From positions 1 through 38,894 of the forward strand of contig JADFYL010000007.1 of the NCBI GenBank assembly GCA_015233045.1: a stretch of 38,894 nucleotides of DNA, given 5' to 3'. The notes under the pieces are model-generated. The model was given only the letters and a program-made list of their open reading frames with translations, was not told the origin of the DNA and did not search any database. The DNA is from Nitrospirota bacterium. Its GTDB lineage: Bacteria > Nitrospirota > Thermodesulfovibrionia > Thermodesulfovibrionales > Magnetobacteriaceae. A program made the position numbers and the translations under genes. This document shows, piece by piece, positions 25,702 through 33,069 of this stretch; within the stretch, counting starts at the first letter, position 1, and each line of letters opens with the position of its first letter.

Positions 25702-26685
25702 TTACAGCGAAAGCATTTTATTGAGGGCCTTCCATGCCAACTCCCTTGTTTTGCTGCTTACTTTCACTACGTGCTTCATTTCTTTCAGGGAGGCATACAC
25801 GGATTCGAGCGTGGTTTTTTTCATATTTGGGCACACCATGTCTGTTCTAAGGGGATAAAACACCTTGTCAGGATTTTCTTTTCTCAGCCTATGAAGTAGT
25901 CCAATCTCCGTCCCTACGATAAATTCCGTCGAAGACGACTTCGCCGCGAATTTCAGCATCCCCGATGTGCTTGCCACGTTGTCAGCCATTTCCAGTATGT
26001 TGAGCCTACACTCAGGGTGAGCCATAAGGATGGCGTTGGGGTGGGCATTCCTCGCCTTTTCGACGTCCGACGGCCTTATCCTGTCATGCACATGGCAGTA
26101 GCCGTCCCATGATATTACCTCTTTTTTCGTGTTCTTTGCCGCCCATGCGGACAAATTCTTATCCGGGACACAGATTACCCGCTCATCAGGGAGGGATTCG
26201 ATGACCTCCACGACGTTTGCCGACGTGCAGCATATATCACTTTCCGCCTTCACCTCGGCGGTCGTATTGACGTAGGCCACGACAGGCACACCGGGATAGT
26301 CCCTTTTTATATCTGCAAGCGTATATTTAACCGGATATACATACCTCGGTGGGTCCTTGTACCCGGGGAACGCCTCATACAGCTCCCTTTCCATGCCGAC
26401 ACTAATCATATCCGCCATCGGGCAGAAGGCGTCATAGGCCGTCAGCAGCACCACCTTGTCAGGCGACAGTATCGAGGCGCTTTCGGCCATAAAGTTAACG
26501 CCGCAAAACACGATTACGTCACAGTCTGTTGACGCGGCCTTTCTTGACAGCTCAAGGGAATCACCCGTCATGTCGGCAATATCCTGTACCTCGTCCCGCT
26601 GGTAGTTATGGGCAATAATCAGCGCGTTTCTCCGCTCTTTAAGTCTTTGTATCTTTTCCTTCAGATTTTCGAGGGATTCGCCCAT
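25702..26685 (-). CDS. nadA: Quinolinate synthase A
   Basis: 4Fe-4S enzyme condensing iminoaspartate with DHAP to quinolinate in de novo NAD synthesis. IIAHNYQRDEVQDIAD, VIVFCGVNFMAE and VPDKNL are family motifs. By comparison with the E. coli enzyme the cluster ligands are Cys88 (AFCPMAD), Cys197 (DGYCHVHD) and Cys285 (CPNMKKT). At 327 aa it carries about 20 extra residues between Cys88 and the AYVNTTAEVKAE motif (around 97-121, PGYKDPPRYVYPVKYT) compared with the E. coli spacing. It starts 6 bp after the lytic transglycosylase gene, so the two are probably co-transcribed. NadB and NadC are not in view. Confidence 0.95.
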   Translation of the reverse strand: MGESLENLKEKIQRLKERRNALIIAHNYQRDEVQDIADMTGDSLELSRKAASTDCDVIVFCGVNFMAESASILSPDKVVLLTAYDAFCPMADMISVGMERELYEAFPGYKDPPRYVYPVKYTLADIKRDYPGVPVVAYVNTTAEVKAESDICCTSANVVEVIESLPDERVICVPDKNLSAWAAKNTKKEVISWDGYCHVHDRIRPSDVEKARNAHPNAILMAHPECRLNILEMADNVASTSGMLKFAAKSSSTEFIVGTEIGLLHRLRKENPDKVFYPLRTDMVCPNMKKTTLESVYASLKEMKHVVKVSSKTRELAWKALNKMLSL

Positions 26686-26691
26686 GGCCTG

Positions 26692-27561
26692 CTAAAACCT
26701 TCCCGACAACGGCTTGTTGCCATACTGGGGTGTGTTCGTATACAGCACAGTGCCGTCTGGCATAGCCACCCTGAATATATGTGAGTCGAGGCTCTGGCTG
26801 GAGACTTGGCTGTATGAACGGGGGTAATATGGCTGATAGTTGCCGCCATTATAGGTACTCAGCACCTTAGCCACATATTCCTGAGTCTCCGCATAGGGGG
26901 GGATTGTCCCGTAGCGGTCAACGGCATTCGGGCCGGCGTTGTAACCGGCGAGGGCTAAGGATACGTTACCGTTAAATTTAGCCAACAAGTATTTCAAATA
27001 TCTGGCACCGCCGTCTATGTTCTGGGTAGGGTCATATGGGTTGTTGACAGACAGCAGATTTGCCGTGCCCGGCATCAATTGCATCAGCCCCATAGCGCCC
27101 TTAGGAGACAGAGCGTCGCTGTTCCAGTTTGACTCGGCCTTTATTACCGCCTTTATCAGGCCAGGGTCAATGTTGTGTTGCGCCGCCTTGAGGTGTACGA
27201 TTTCCTCGTAGCCCTTAAGGTTTGCGGCCTGTTGCTTTACGTCGTTATTGCCGGTGGGCGCTGGCATTGCCGACTGTACCGCCGCCTTTGGTTTGTCGGC
27301 ATCTGGTGGCGTGGCGGCTGGCCTATCCAAACTGCCGGTTAACACCACCTTTGCCGGTGGCTTAGCGTCAGAACGCCCCGTTTGTTTTGGGGGAGACTTG
27401 AATAGCCTCACATATTTAGGATTTTTAGGTACATCAGTGTAGTAGACAATCCCATTGGCGTCGATAAACTTATATATATCGGCGTCCGCCGCGGCACACA
27501 ACGCCATGCACCCCGCGGCCAACAGGACAGCTATAATCACCCTCTTAAATATTCTAAGCAT
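26692..27561 (-). CDS. Exported lytic transglycosylase (SLT domain) with DUF4124 segment
   Basis: Cleaves peptidoglycan glycan strands in the periplasm. From ATG 27561 (289 aa), a signal sequence ([20 protein letters not shown]) may be a lipoprotein signal (AAGC) or a normal one cleaved before DIYKF. A DUF4124 segment follows ([18 protein letters not shown]), then a Pro/Ala-rich linker, then the SLT domain with [20 protein letters not shown], whose catalytic Glu is residue 143 of this start, and GLMQLMP and [11 protein letters not shown] second DUF4124-like stretch ([15 protein letters not shown]) closes the chain. A TTG at 27588 is a possible longer start. Confidence 0.88.
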   Translation of the reverse strand: MLRIFKRVIIAVLLAAGCMALCAAADADIYKFIDANGIVYYTDVPKNPKYVRLFKSPPKQTGRSDAKPPAKVVLTGSLDRPAATPPDADKPKAAVQSAMPAPTGNNDVKQQAANLKGYEEIVHLKAAQHNIDPGLIKAVIKAESNWNSDALSPKGAMGLMQLMPGTANLLSVNNPYDPTQNIDGGARYLKYLLAKFNGNVSLALAGYNAGPNAVDRYGTIPPYAETQEYVAKVLSTYNGGNYQPYYPRSYSQVSSQSLDSHIFRVAMPDGTVLYTNTPQYGNKPLSGRF

Positions 27562-27804
27562 ATCCCGCGGCACAATCTCTGCCGTCAACTAAGTCCGCCG
27601 TCAAAAAGGCCTGCACTCGGCGCACCTCCACCCCCTTTAACTTTCCATGTTAACCGGCAACCCATTAACCGGTAAATAGCTTTACGTCGTACCGCCGCCA
27701 CACCCCTTGGCACACCGCCACGAGACCCGACTCCAAACACCTACACATCAGGTATTCCATCGGCAAAAACCAGCATAATGTTTAGGCGGTAACCGCCTTA
27801 TTTC
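27562..27804. other. 243-bp intergenic stretch with one perfect short palindrome
   Basis: There is no ORF with a ribosome binding site. TTAACCGG occurs twice (near 27653 and 27666). GGCGGT-A-ACCGCC (27785-27797) is a perfect hairpin just past the tusA stop, with T-rich sequence on its + strand side, so it may be a weak terminator. The rest is C-rich and unremarkable. Confidence 0.4.
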
Positions 27805-28041
27805 TTATGCCTTTTTAATAAAAAACGATATAACGTTTCCGTTTTCCTTCGTTTCAAGGAGTTCATGGCCTAATCTGCTCAAAAGGGCCGGAATATCCGA
27901 CTTTGAGCCGGCATCGGTTGATTGAACCTCAAGTACCTTCCCTGACGCCAGGGCATCAATGGCCTTTTTTGTCTTTAATACCGGCATGGGGCAATTCAAT
28001 CCCTTAGTGTCAAGAATCTCATCAGGCTTTATATCTGCCAT
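27805..28041 (-). CDS. TusA/SirA-family sulfur carrier protein
   Basis: 78-aa cytoplasmic protein with the CPMP motif (LDTKGLNCPMPVLKTKKAI), whose Cys carries persulfide sulfur for tRNA thiolation, molybdopterin or dissimilatory sulfur metabolism. The two-layer alpha/beta length is typical and it ends FFIKK. GGAGG precedes the ATG and a near-consensus promoter lies 87 bp upstream. No tus or dsr partner is adjacent, so which sulfur pathway it serves cannot be told. Confidence 0.88.
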   Translation of the reverse strand: MADIKPDEILDTKGLNCPMPVLKTKKAIDALASGKVLEVQSTDAGSKSDIPALLSRLGHELLETKENGNVISFFIKKA

Positions 28042-28089
28042 TACAACCTCCGTAACACGCGTTATATGTATTGGCCAATGGCCATTTTC

Positions 28090-28104
28090 TTTCAGCCGCT
28101 GAAA
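28090..28104 (-). promoter_or_regulatory. Hairpin in the tusA leader
   Basis: TTTCAG-CCG-CTGAAA is a perfect 6-bp stem with a 3-nt loop, inside the predicted 5' leader of tusA (start near 28121). It has no T tract. It could be an mRNA-stability or protein-binding element. Confidence 0.3.
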
Positions 28105-28127
28105 CCGCGGCTCATCTAACCGATAGT

Positions 28128-28156
28128 ATTTTACTTCAATATCATAAAATTGTCAA
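28128..28156 (-). promoter_or_regulatory. Sigma70-type promoter of tusA
   Basis: On the minus strand: TTGACA (28156-28151), 17-bp spacer, TAAAAT (28133-28128). This is the best promoter match in the window. Confidence 0.7.
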
Positions 28157-28174
28157 CATCCCCTAAAAATGACG

Positions 28175-28204
28175 TTGCAACGGTGAATTTAGTTATGGTA
28201 TTAT
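28175..28204 (+). promoter_or_regulatory. Candidate promoter of the TPR gene
   Basis: TTGCAA (28175-28180), 18-bp spacer, TATTAT (28199-28204). A perfect TATAAT at 28230-28235 lacks a -35 at proper distance and is the alternative. It is divergent from the tusA promoter, the two -35 regions being 18 bp apart. Confidence 0.45.
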
Positions 28205-28257
28205 GTATCGTTGTTATATGTATAGCCATTATAATAGGGATATGGAGGCGCTGAAAG

Positions 28258-29400
28258 ATGAGTATACTGGGGACGCTGACGGCGGTGGAGACCTACACTA
28301 TTGCCGGTGTTTTATTGGGATTGGCGGGGATATTAACCGCGTACTGGCTGCACAGCTCAAAGAAAAATAAGGAAAAAGGGATAATTATGTCTAAGATTGA
28401 AAATGCTGAAAAGGTTCGGGAGATTAATCCGAATGAGGCTTTGGATATATATGAAGAGATATTAGACACCCTGTCCGCAGACAAATATCCCCGATTGTAC
28501 GCCCGAATACATCATGGAGAAGGGTTATGTTACTACTCATTATCCTTAGTAAAAGATAAAGAAGATAATCTAAATCTCTCAATAATCTCCTTTGAGAAGG
28601 CGCTGAGAATACGAACAATTGAGGAATATCCTGTGGAATACGCGGCAACTCAAAACAGTCTGGGAAATACCTATGCTATCCTCGCGCGAATACGGGATAA
28701 AGAGGTAAATTTAACCCTTGCCATTAAGGCGTACCTTGAGGCTCTCATCATCAGGACGGCTGACAAATTTCCCGTTGAGCACGCCACAACTCAGAACAGC
28801 CTCGGAAACGCCTATCAGAGCCTGTCAGAGGTGCGCGACAGAGAGGATAAATTGAGCCTTGCCATTGCGGCATACGAGGATGCCCTTGTAATCAGAACTG
28901 AGGAAGAATTTCCATCCGACTACGCGACAACTCAAAATAATCTTGGAAACGCGTACACCGGCCTATCGCAGGTATGCGATAAGGAGGTGAATTTAGACCT
29001 TGCAATTGAGGCATACGAAGAGGCCCTGAAGGTAAGAACTGTTGAGAAATATCCCGTAGATTACGCCAGGACTCAAAACAGCCTTGGCGTTGCATACAGG
29101 AAACTGTCGCAAACCCGGGATAAGGAGTACAATTTAACCCGTGCGATTGAGGCATACGGAGAGGCGCTTAAAATCAGAACCGCCGACAAACTTCCTGTTG
29201 ACTATGCGGCGACACAGAATAATCTCGGTGCCGCATACAGAAACCTGTCAAAGGTAAGGGACAAAGAGGAGATGTTAACCCTTGCAATTGAGGCATACGA
29301 AGAGGCCCTGAAAATCTGGACAGCCGACAAATTCCCCGCTAGTTACGCGCAAACCCAAAGCAACCTACTGATTGCCCTGAAAAACCTGGATACACCCTAG
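28258..29400 (+). CDS. Membrane-anchored TPR-like repeat protein
   Basis: 380-aa protein with one N-terminal membrane segment (about residues 10-30, YTIAGVLLGLAGILTAYWL) followed by Lys-rich sequence, so the bulk is probably cytoplasmic. From about residue 70 it has six full repeats and one partial repeat of 47 residues with consensus YPVDYAxTQNNLGxAY...L...RDKE.NL.LAIEAYEEAL.IRTxxK. Each repeat holds helix pairs typical of TPR_10/TPR_12-like solenoids used for protein binding. The repeats are also alike at DNA level (141-bp period), indicating recent internal duplication. GGAGG precedes the ATG. Partner unknown. Confidence 0.82.
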   Translation: MSILGTLTAVETYTIAGVLLGLAGILTAYWLHSSKKNKEKGIIMSKIENAEKVREINPNEALDIYEEILDTLSADKYPRLYARIHHGEGLCYYSLSLVKDKEDNLNLSIISFEKALRIRTIEEYPVEYAATQNSLGNTYAILARIRDKEVNLTLAIKAYLEALIIRTADKFPVEHATTQNSLGNAYQSLSEVRDREDKLSLAIAAYEDALVIRTEEEFPSDYATTQNNLGNAYTGLSQVCDKEVNLDLAIEAYEEALKVRTVEKYPVDYARTQNSLGVAYRKLSQTRDKEYNLTRAIEAYGEALKIRTADKLPVDYAATQNNLGAAYRNLSKVRDKEEMLTLAIEAYEEALKIWTADKFPASYAQTQSNLLIALKNLDTP

Positions 29401-29403
29401 TAC

Positions 29404-29440
29404 CTCCGGCGCGTCCCCGTCTTGTGAGGCTGCGCCGGAG
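29404..29440. terminator. Bidirectional hairpin between convergent genes
   Basis: CTCCGGCGC (29404-29412) and GCGCCGGAG (29432-29440) are perfect 9-bp arms with a 19-nt loop, located 3 bp after the TPR gene stop and 15 bp from the end of the convergent phosphorylase gene. There is no T tract on either side, so termination strength is uncertain. Confidence 0.5.
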
Positions 29441-29454
29441 ATCCTGCTGTGTAG

Positions 29455-31167
29455 CTATCTGATATAGGCCTCTGTGACGTATCTTCTCATCATCCTGTGG
29501 GTGTTGAAGTAGTAGGCGTTTTTGCCTATCGTGTTTTTCATGATGAAAATCCACTTTTTCTTGTCGTTGTAGTAGGTCGGGATGATGACATTCTCAAGCT
29601 TGTCGTAGAGGTCATCGGCATCAATTTTATTCATACTCTCGTCGGGTTCAATCTCCGTCGGGGCAGGGCCGATTGACCATCCGGTGTATCCTTCAATATG
29701 TCCTTCTATCCACCAGCCGTCAAGGACGCTGAAATTGGGAACGCCGTTATGGGTGGATTTCATTCCACTTGTGCCGGAGGCCTCCAGTGGCCGAAGCGGG
29801 TTGTTCAACCACACATCCACCCCTGTTGAGAGCATGAGGCCGATGTCCATTTTATAGTTTTTGATGAAGGCGAGCTTTAGTTTCCCCTTCAACTCTTTGG
29901 CATAGCTAAAGATATTTTGGATGAGTTTCTTGCCGCCCTCATCCTTGGGGTGTGCCTTGCCGGCAAAGACGAACTGCACTCTGCCTCCGGCGACTTTGAC
30001 GAGGCGGTCAATGTCTGAGAATAACAGGTTTGCGCGCTTGTAGGTCGCGAATCTTCTGGCAAAACCTATTGTGAGCGTGTTGACATCCATGTCCGCGTTA
30101 CAGTTATTGTTTACGTAGTTTATTAAATCTCTCTTTGCGTCCTGATGGGCATTCCAGATTGCCTCGTCGGGGATGGTCTCTACGCGCACGAATATTTCCG
30201 GTTCATTTGCCCAGCCTGGGATGTATTTGTCATACAGGCGTTTAAAATGCTCGTTTGTCCATGTGTAGGAGTGCACGCCGTTAGTAATAGCGTTTATTCT
30301 GTAACCGGGGAACATGTTTTGGGAGACCTCGCCGTGTTTTTTGGCCACGCCATTAACGTAGTTGCTGAGATTCAGGGCAAGCAGCGTCATATTGAGATTC
30401 TCATCGCCGGCAAGCCAGCGAATCACCTTCTCTGGGAAGTAGTCACCCAACACCCTGTGGTATATATCATAGGTAAATTTGTCGTGTCCGGCTTCAACGG
30501 GGGTATGCGTGGTGAAAACACATATCTCTTTTACAGAGTCAAAGTCCCAGATGAGGGATTCGTCCCATACGGACTCAATATCTTTCTTGCGCTCATGCAA
30601 CAGCTCAAGTGTCAGAAACGATGCGTGACCCTCGTTCATGTGATATTTTTTGACCGTAAAGCCGAGCTCCTTAAGCATTCTCACGCCGGCTATCCCTAAT
30701 ATTGCCTCCTGCTTGATCCTGTATAAAGAGTCTCCACCGTATAAGTGGTGCGTCAGCTCCCTGTCTTCAGGGCTGTTTTCAGGCAGGTCAGTGTCCAGGA
30801 AGAATACGGGCAGCGATCCACCCCTTAAACTTTCCACAATATACGTCCATGCCGCAACATAAATCGTGCGGCCTTCCAACTTGATAGTGACCTTTGCCGG
30901 AGCAAGCGTCATGTATCTCGCGGGATCCCATACGACATCCCTTGACAACTGGTATCCGGTTTCATCGAAATCCTGTGTGAAATAACCCTTCCTGTGCATA
31001 AGGGTGACAGCGATAAACGGCAGACTCAAATCGGCGGCAGACTTAATCGTATCGCCCGCTAAAATCCCAAGGCCCCCGCTATACGTCGGTATATCGTCCT
31101 TCAGGCCTATCTCCATAGAAAAATACGCAATCTTTGGTTCGTCCAGATACTTACTCAAAAATGACAT
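29455..31167 (-). CDS. glgP: Alpha-glucan (glycogen) phosphorylase, short type
   Basis: Releases glucose-1-phosphate from alpha-glucans. The protein is 570 aa, much shorter than the 800+ aa classical enzyme and typical of the TIGR02094 short family. KYHMNEGHASFLTLEL, ARRFATYKRANLLF and FVFAGKAHPKDE are family motifs. The PLP-binding Lys is Lys470 in EASGTSGMKSTHNG. GAGGAGGAG lies just before the ATG. The gene is isolated on the minus strand, with no other glycogen gene nearby. A maltodextrin substrate is equally possible. Confidence 0.92.
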   Translation of the reverse strand: MSFLSKYLDEPKIAYFSMEIGLKDDIPTYSGGLGILAGDTIKSAADLSLPFIAVTLMHRKGYFTQDFDETGYQLSRDVVWDPARYMTLAPAKVTIKLEGRTIYVAAWTYIVESLRGGSLPVFFLDTDLPENSPEDRELTHHLYGGDSLYRIKQEAILGIAGVRMLKELGFTVKKYHMNEGHASFLTLELLHERKKDIESVWDESLIWDFDSVKEICVFTTHTPVEAGHDKFTYDIYHRVLGDYFPEKVIRWLAGDENLNMTLLALNLSNYVNGVAKKHGEVSQNMFPGYRINAITNGVHSYTWTNEHFKRLYDKYIPGWANEPEIFVRVETIPDEAIWNAHQDAKRDLINYVNNNCNADMDVNTLTIGFARRFATYKRANLLFSDIDRLVKVAGGRVQFVFAGKAHPKDEGGKKLIQNIFSYAKELKGKLKLAFIKNYKMDIGLMLSTGVDVWLNNPLRPLEASGTSGMKSTHNGVPNFSVLDGWWIEGHIEGYTGWSIGPAPTEIEPDESMNKIDADDLYDKLENVIIPTYYNDKKKWIFIMKNTIGKNAYYFNTHRMMRRYVTEAYIR

Positions 31168-31288
31168 TGCTCCTCCTCAGGAAATATTTTATTCTATGTA
31201 ATCAGCATAAACATTCATAACTCATCGTGAACTGCAATCATACTAAAATATTTCAAAAAAAAACAAGTACCTGCCAAGTCCCAAAAAA

Positions 31289-31378
31289 GGATTAACGACG
31301 AAGGGGAGTAACTCCCCTTCACCCCGTAAATTCCGCCGCGTTTTATCTATTGCGTTTGGGCTGCCGCCCGTTGGCGGC
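31289..31378. repeat. Copy B of the dispersed 90-bp two-hairpin repeat
   Basis: Matches copy C (35007-35096, opposite orientation) over 90 gap-free positions with 12 differences by my count. Hairpin 1 is GAAGGGGAGT / ACTCCCCTTC (31300-31320), perfect. Hairpin 2 is GCCGCC / GGCGGC (31363-31378 region). On the minus strand hairpin 1 is followed by CGTCGTTAATCCTTTTTT, so this copy could terminate mutL. The rest of the 31168-31389 gap is AT-rich leader of glgP with nothing else I recognise. Confidence 0.85.
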
Positions 31379-31389
31379 GTGGGTGCTCA

Positions 31390-33069
31390 TTATGTTCTTT
31401 TGAACATTTTTCTGAGGTGGTCAAGTGATAAAAGTATCTGTGTCGGTCTGCCGTGCGGGCAGTGCTCCGGGTCGTCAGCCGCGTTAAGGTCGTCAATTAA
31501 CTGTGATAACTCCCTGTCCGATAGCACAGCCTTTCCCCTCACCGAACTGTGACAGGCTATGCGTTTGGCAATGATGTCTTTTATAATGTCAACGGGCTGC
31601 TCAACCATCACATCAACCAGACCCGCGGCAATGTCAGATAGAATCGCTGTCATATCCGCACCCAACAGCTCCACCGGCAACGCCCTTATAACAAACATGT
31701 CCTTCCCAAAGTCCTCAATCTCTATTCCCATCTCATTAAGTAGCCCAAGATTGCCACAAAGCAGCGCATACTCCCGCGCTGGCAAAGTTACATTATAAGG
31801 AAAGAGCAGTCTGCCCGTCATAGGCGACCGCGCGCCCTTAAATCTCTCATATAAGACCCTCTCATGAGCGGCATGATGGTCAATAACACAAAGGCCATCC
31901 CCATGAGCATAGGCCGCATATACATCCCCAAGATATATGAAATCCCTCGAGTGCGTCATGGGAAGGTGGACAGGAGGGGCAATAGTATTTTCAGAGAATA
32001 CGGCGGTCATATTTCGCGGGCGCGGCGGTGTTGGCACCTCAGGCCTGACGGTGTCAGGTATGCCCTCCGGCTGCTGGGTTTTAACTAAAACTTTGCCAAT
32101 TCCTGATATCGTCGCGCGATATATGGCGTCTCGGTCAGTAAATCTGACCTCCTTTTTTGTCGGGTGGACGTTGAAATCAACCTCTGCGGGGTCTATACCA
32201 ACATATAAGAAAAAAATTGGGTGCATCCCGTCTTTCAGCAATGTTTTATACGCCTGGTAGACCGCGTATCGCAGTACATTGTCCTTCACCGGCCTTTGAT
32301 TAATAAACATGTACTGGTGGCTCCTCGATCGCCTGTAAAACCCCTCCTTAGATGTAAATCCATGTATTGAGAGCTGCGGGGATTCTTTTTTAAACGCCAT
32401 GAGGCCGTCTAAAAACGCTGCGCCGTAGATTTGCTGTATCCTCTCGTCCAGAGTTGCCGCGTTGGGTAGGTTCATAGTCTCCCGCTCATCAACATTGACA
32501 ACAAATTTTACGTTAATATAGGACAATGCGGCATTGGTAATTGTTTCTATAATGCAGGACAGCTCGCTCTGCGTGCTTTTGAGGAATTTCTTTCTGGCCG
32601 GGGTGTTGTAAAACAGCTCCCTTGCCTCAATCGTTGTCCCAATAGCGGCACATTCGCGCACACTCTTGACTGCGCCGCCGTGGATTTCTATCGTTGTGCC
32701 GGGGGTTGTGCCGACATGGGCGGTGGTTATCGTCATCCTCGACACAGAGGCGATAGACGATAACGCCTCCCCCCTGAAGCCCAGTGTTGCGAGGTGTGAT
32801 AGGTCGTTCTCATGTTTTATCTTGCTTGTGGCGTGTCTTTTTATGGAGTTAAGGGCGTCCTCGGGTACCATTCCTGTACCGTCGTCCGCTATGCGTATCA
32901 GGTGCTTGCCGCCGTTTAGGATATCTATTTTGATTGAGGAACTTCCCGCGTCAAGGGAGTTTTCGACAAGTTCCTTCACCACAGAGGCCGGTCGTTCTAT
33001 CACCTCACCAGCGGCTATCTTATCAATGAGTGTGGTGTCAAGAAGATTGATAATCGGCATCGCCGACAT
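31390..33069 (-). CDS. mutL: DNA mismatch repair protein MutL (endonuclease type)
   Basis: Links MutS recognition to strand incision. The N-terminal GHKL ATPase has KELVENSLDAG with Glu33 and Asn37, DDGTGM, and TLGFRGEALSSIASVS. The C-terminal domain has the metal-binding endonuclease motifs DHHAAHERVLYE (397-408, with His where Gln is usual), ACHSSVR (from 505) and CPHGRP (from 537), so it nicks DNA itself, as expected where MutH is absent. 559 aa. Its ATG overlaps the stop of the upstream gene (TAATG); an ATG three codons in (33060) is an alternative. MutS is not in the window. Confidence 0.95.
   Translation of the reverse strand: MSAMPIINLLDTTLIDKIAAGEVIERPASVVKELVENSLDAGSSSIKIDILNGGKHLIRIADDGTGMVPEDALNSIKRHATSKIKHENDLSHLATLGFRGEALSSIASVSRMTITTAHVGTTPGTTIEIHGGAVKSVRECAAIGTTIEARELFYNTPARKKFLKSTQSELSCIIETITNAALSYINVKFVVNVDERETMNLPNAATLDERIQQIYGAAFLDGLMAFKKESPQLSIHGFTSKEGFYRRSRSHQYMFINQRPVKDNVLRYAVYQAYKTLLKDGMHPIFFLYVGIDPAEVDFNVHPTKKEVRFTDRDAIYRATISGIGKVLVKTQQPEGIPDTVRPEVPTPPRPRNMTAVFSENTIAPPVHLPMTHSRDFIYLGDVYAAYAHGDGLCVIDHHAAHERVLYERFKGARSPMTGRLLFPYNVTLPAREYALLCGNLGLLNEMGIEIEDFGKDMFVIRALPVELLGADMTAILSDIAAGLVDVMVEQPVDIIKDIIAKRIACHSSVRGKAVLSDRELSQLIDDLNAADDPEHCPHGRPTQILLSLDHLRKMFKRT

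Noticed and set aside
28620-29390. CRISPR array suggested by regular spacing
   Set aside because: The 141-bp period is in frame with a protein repeat and spacers are also conserved; this is coding repetition.
30145-30699. 184-codon open frame on the + strand inside glgP
   Set aside because: It is antisense to a well-conserved enzyme, has no ribosome binding site and no recognisable motif; it is an open-frame shadow of codon bias.
31390-33069. MutL endonuclease motif with DHHA instead of DQHA
   Set aside because: The change is conservative, and the other two nuclease motifs are intact; such variants occur in functional MutL proteins.
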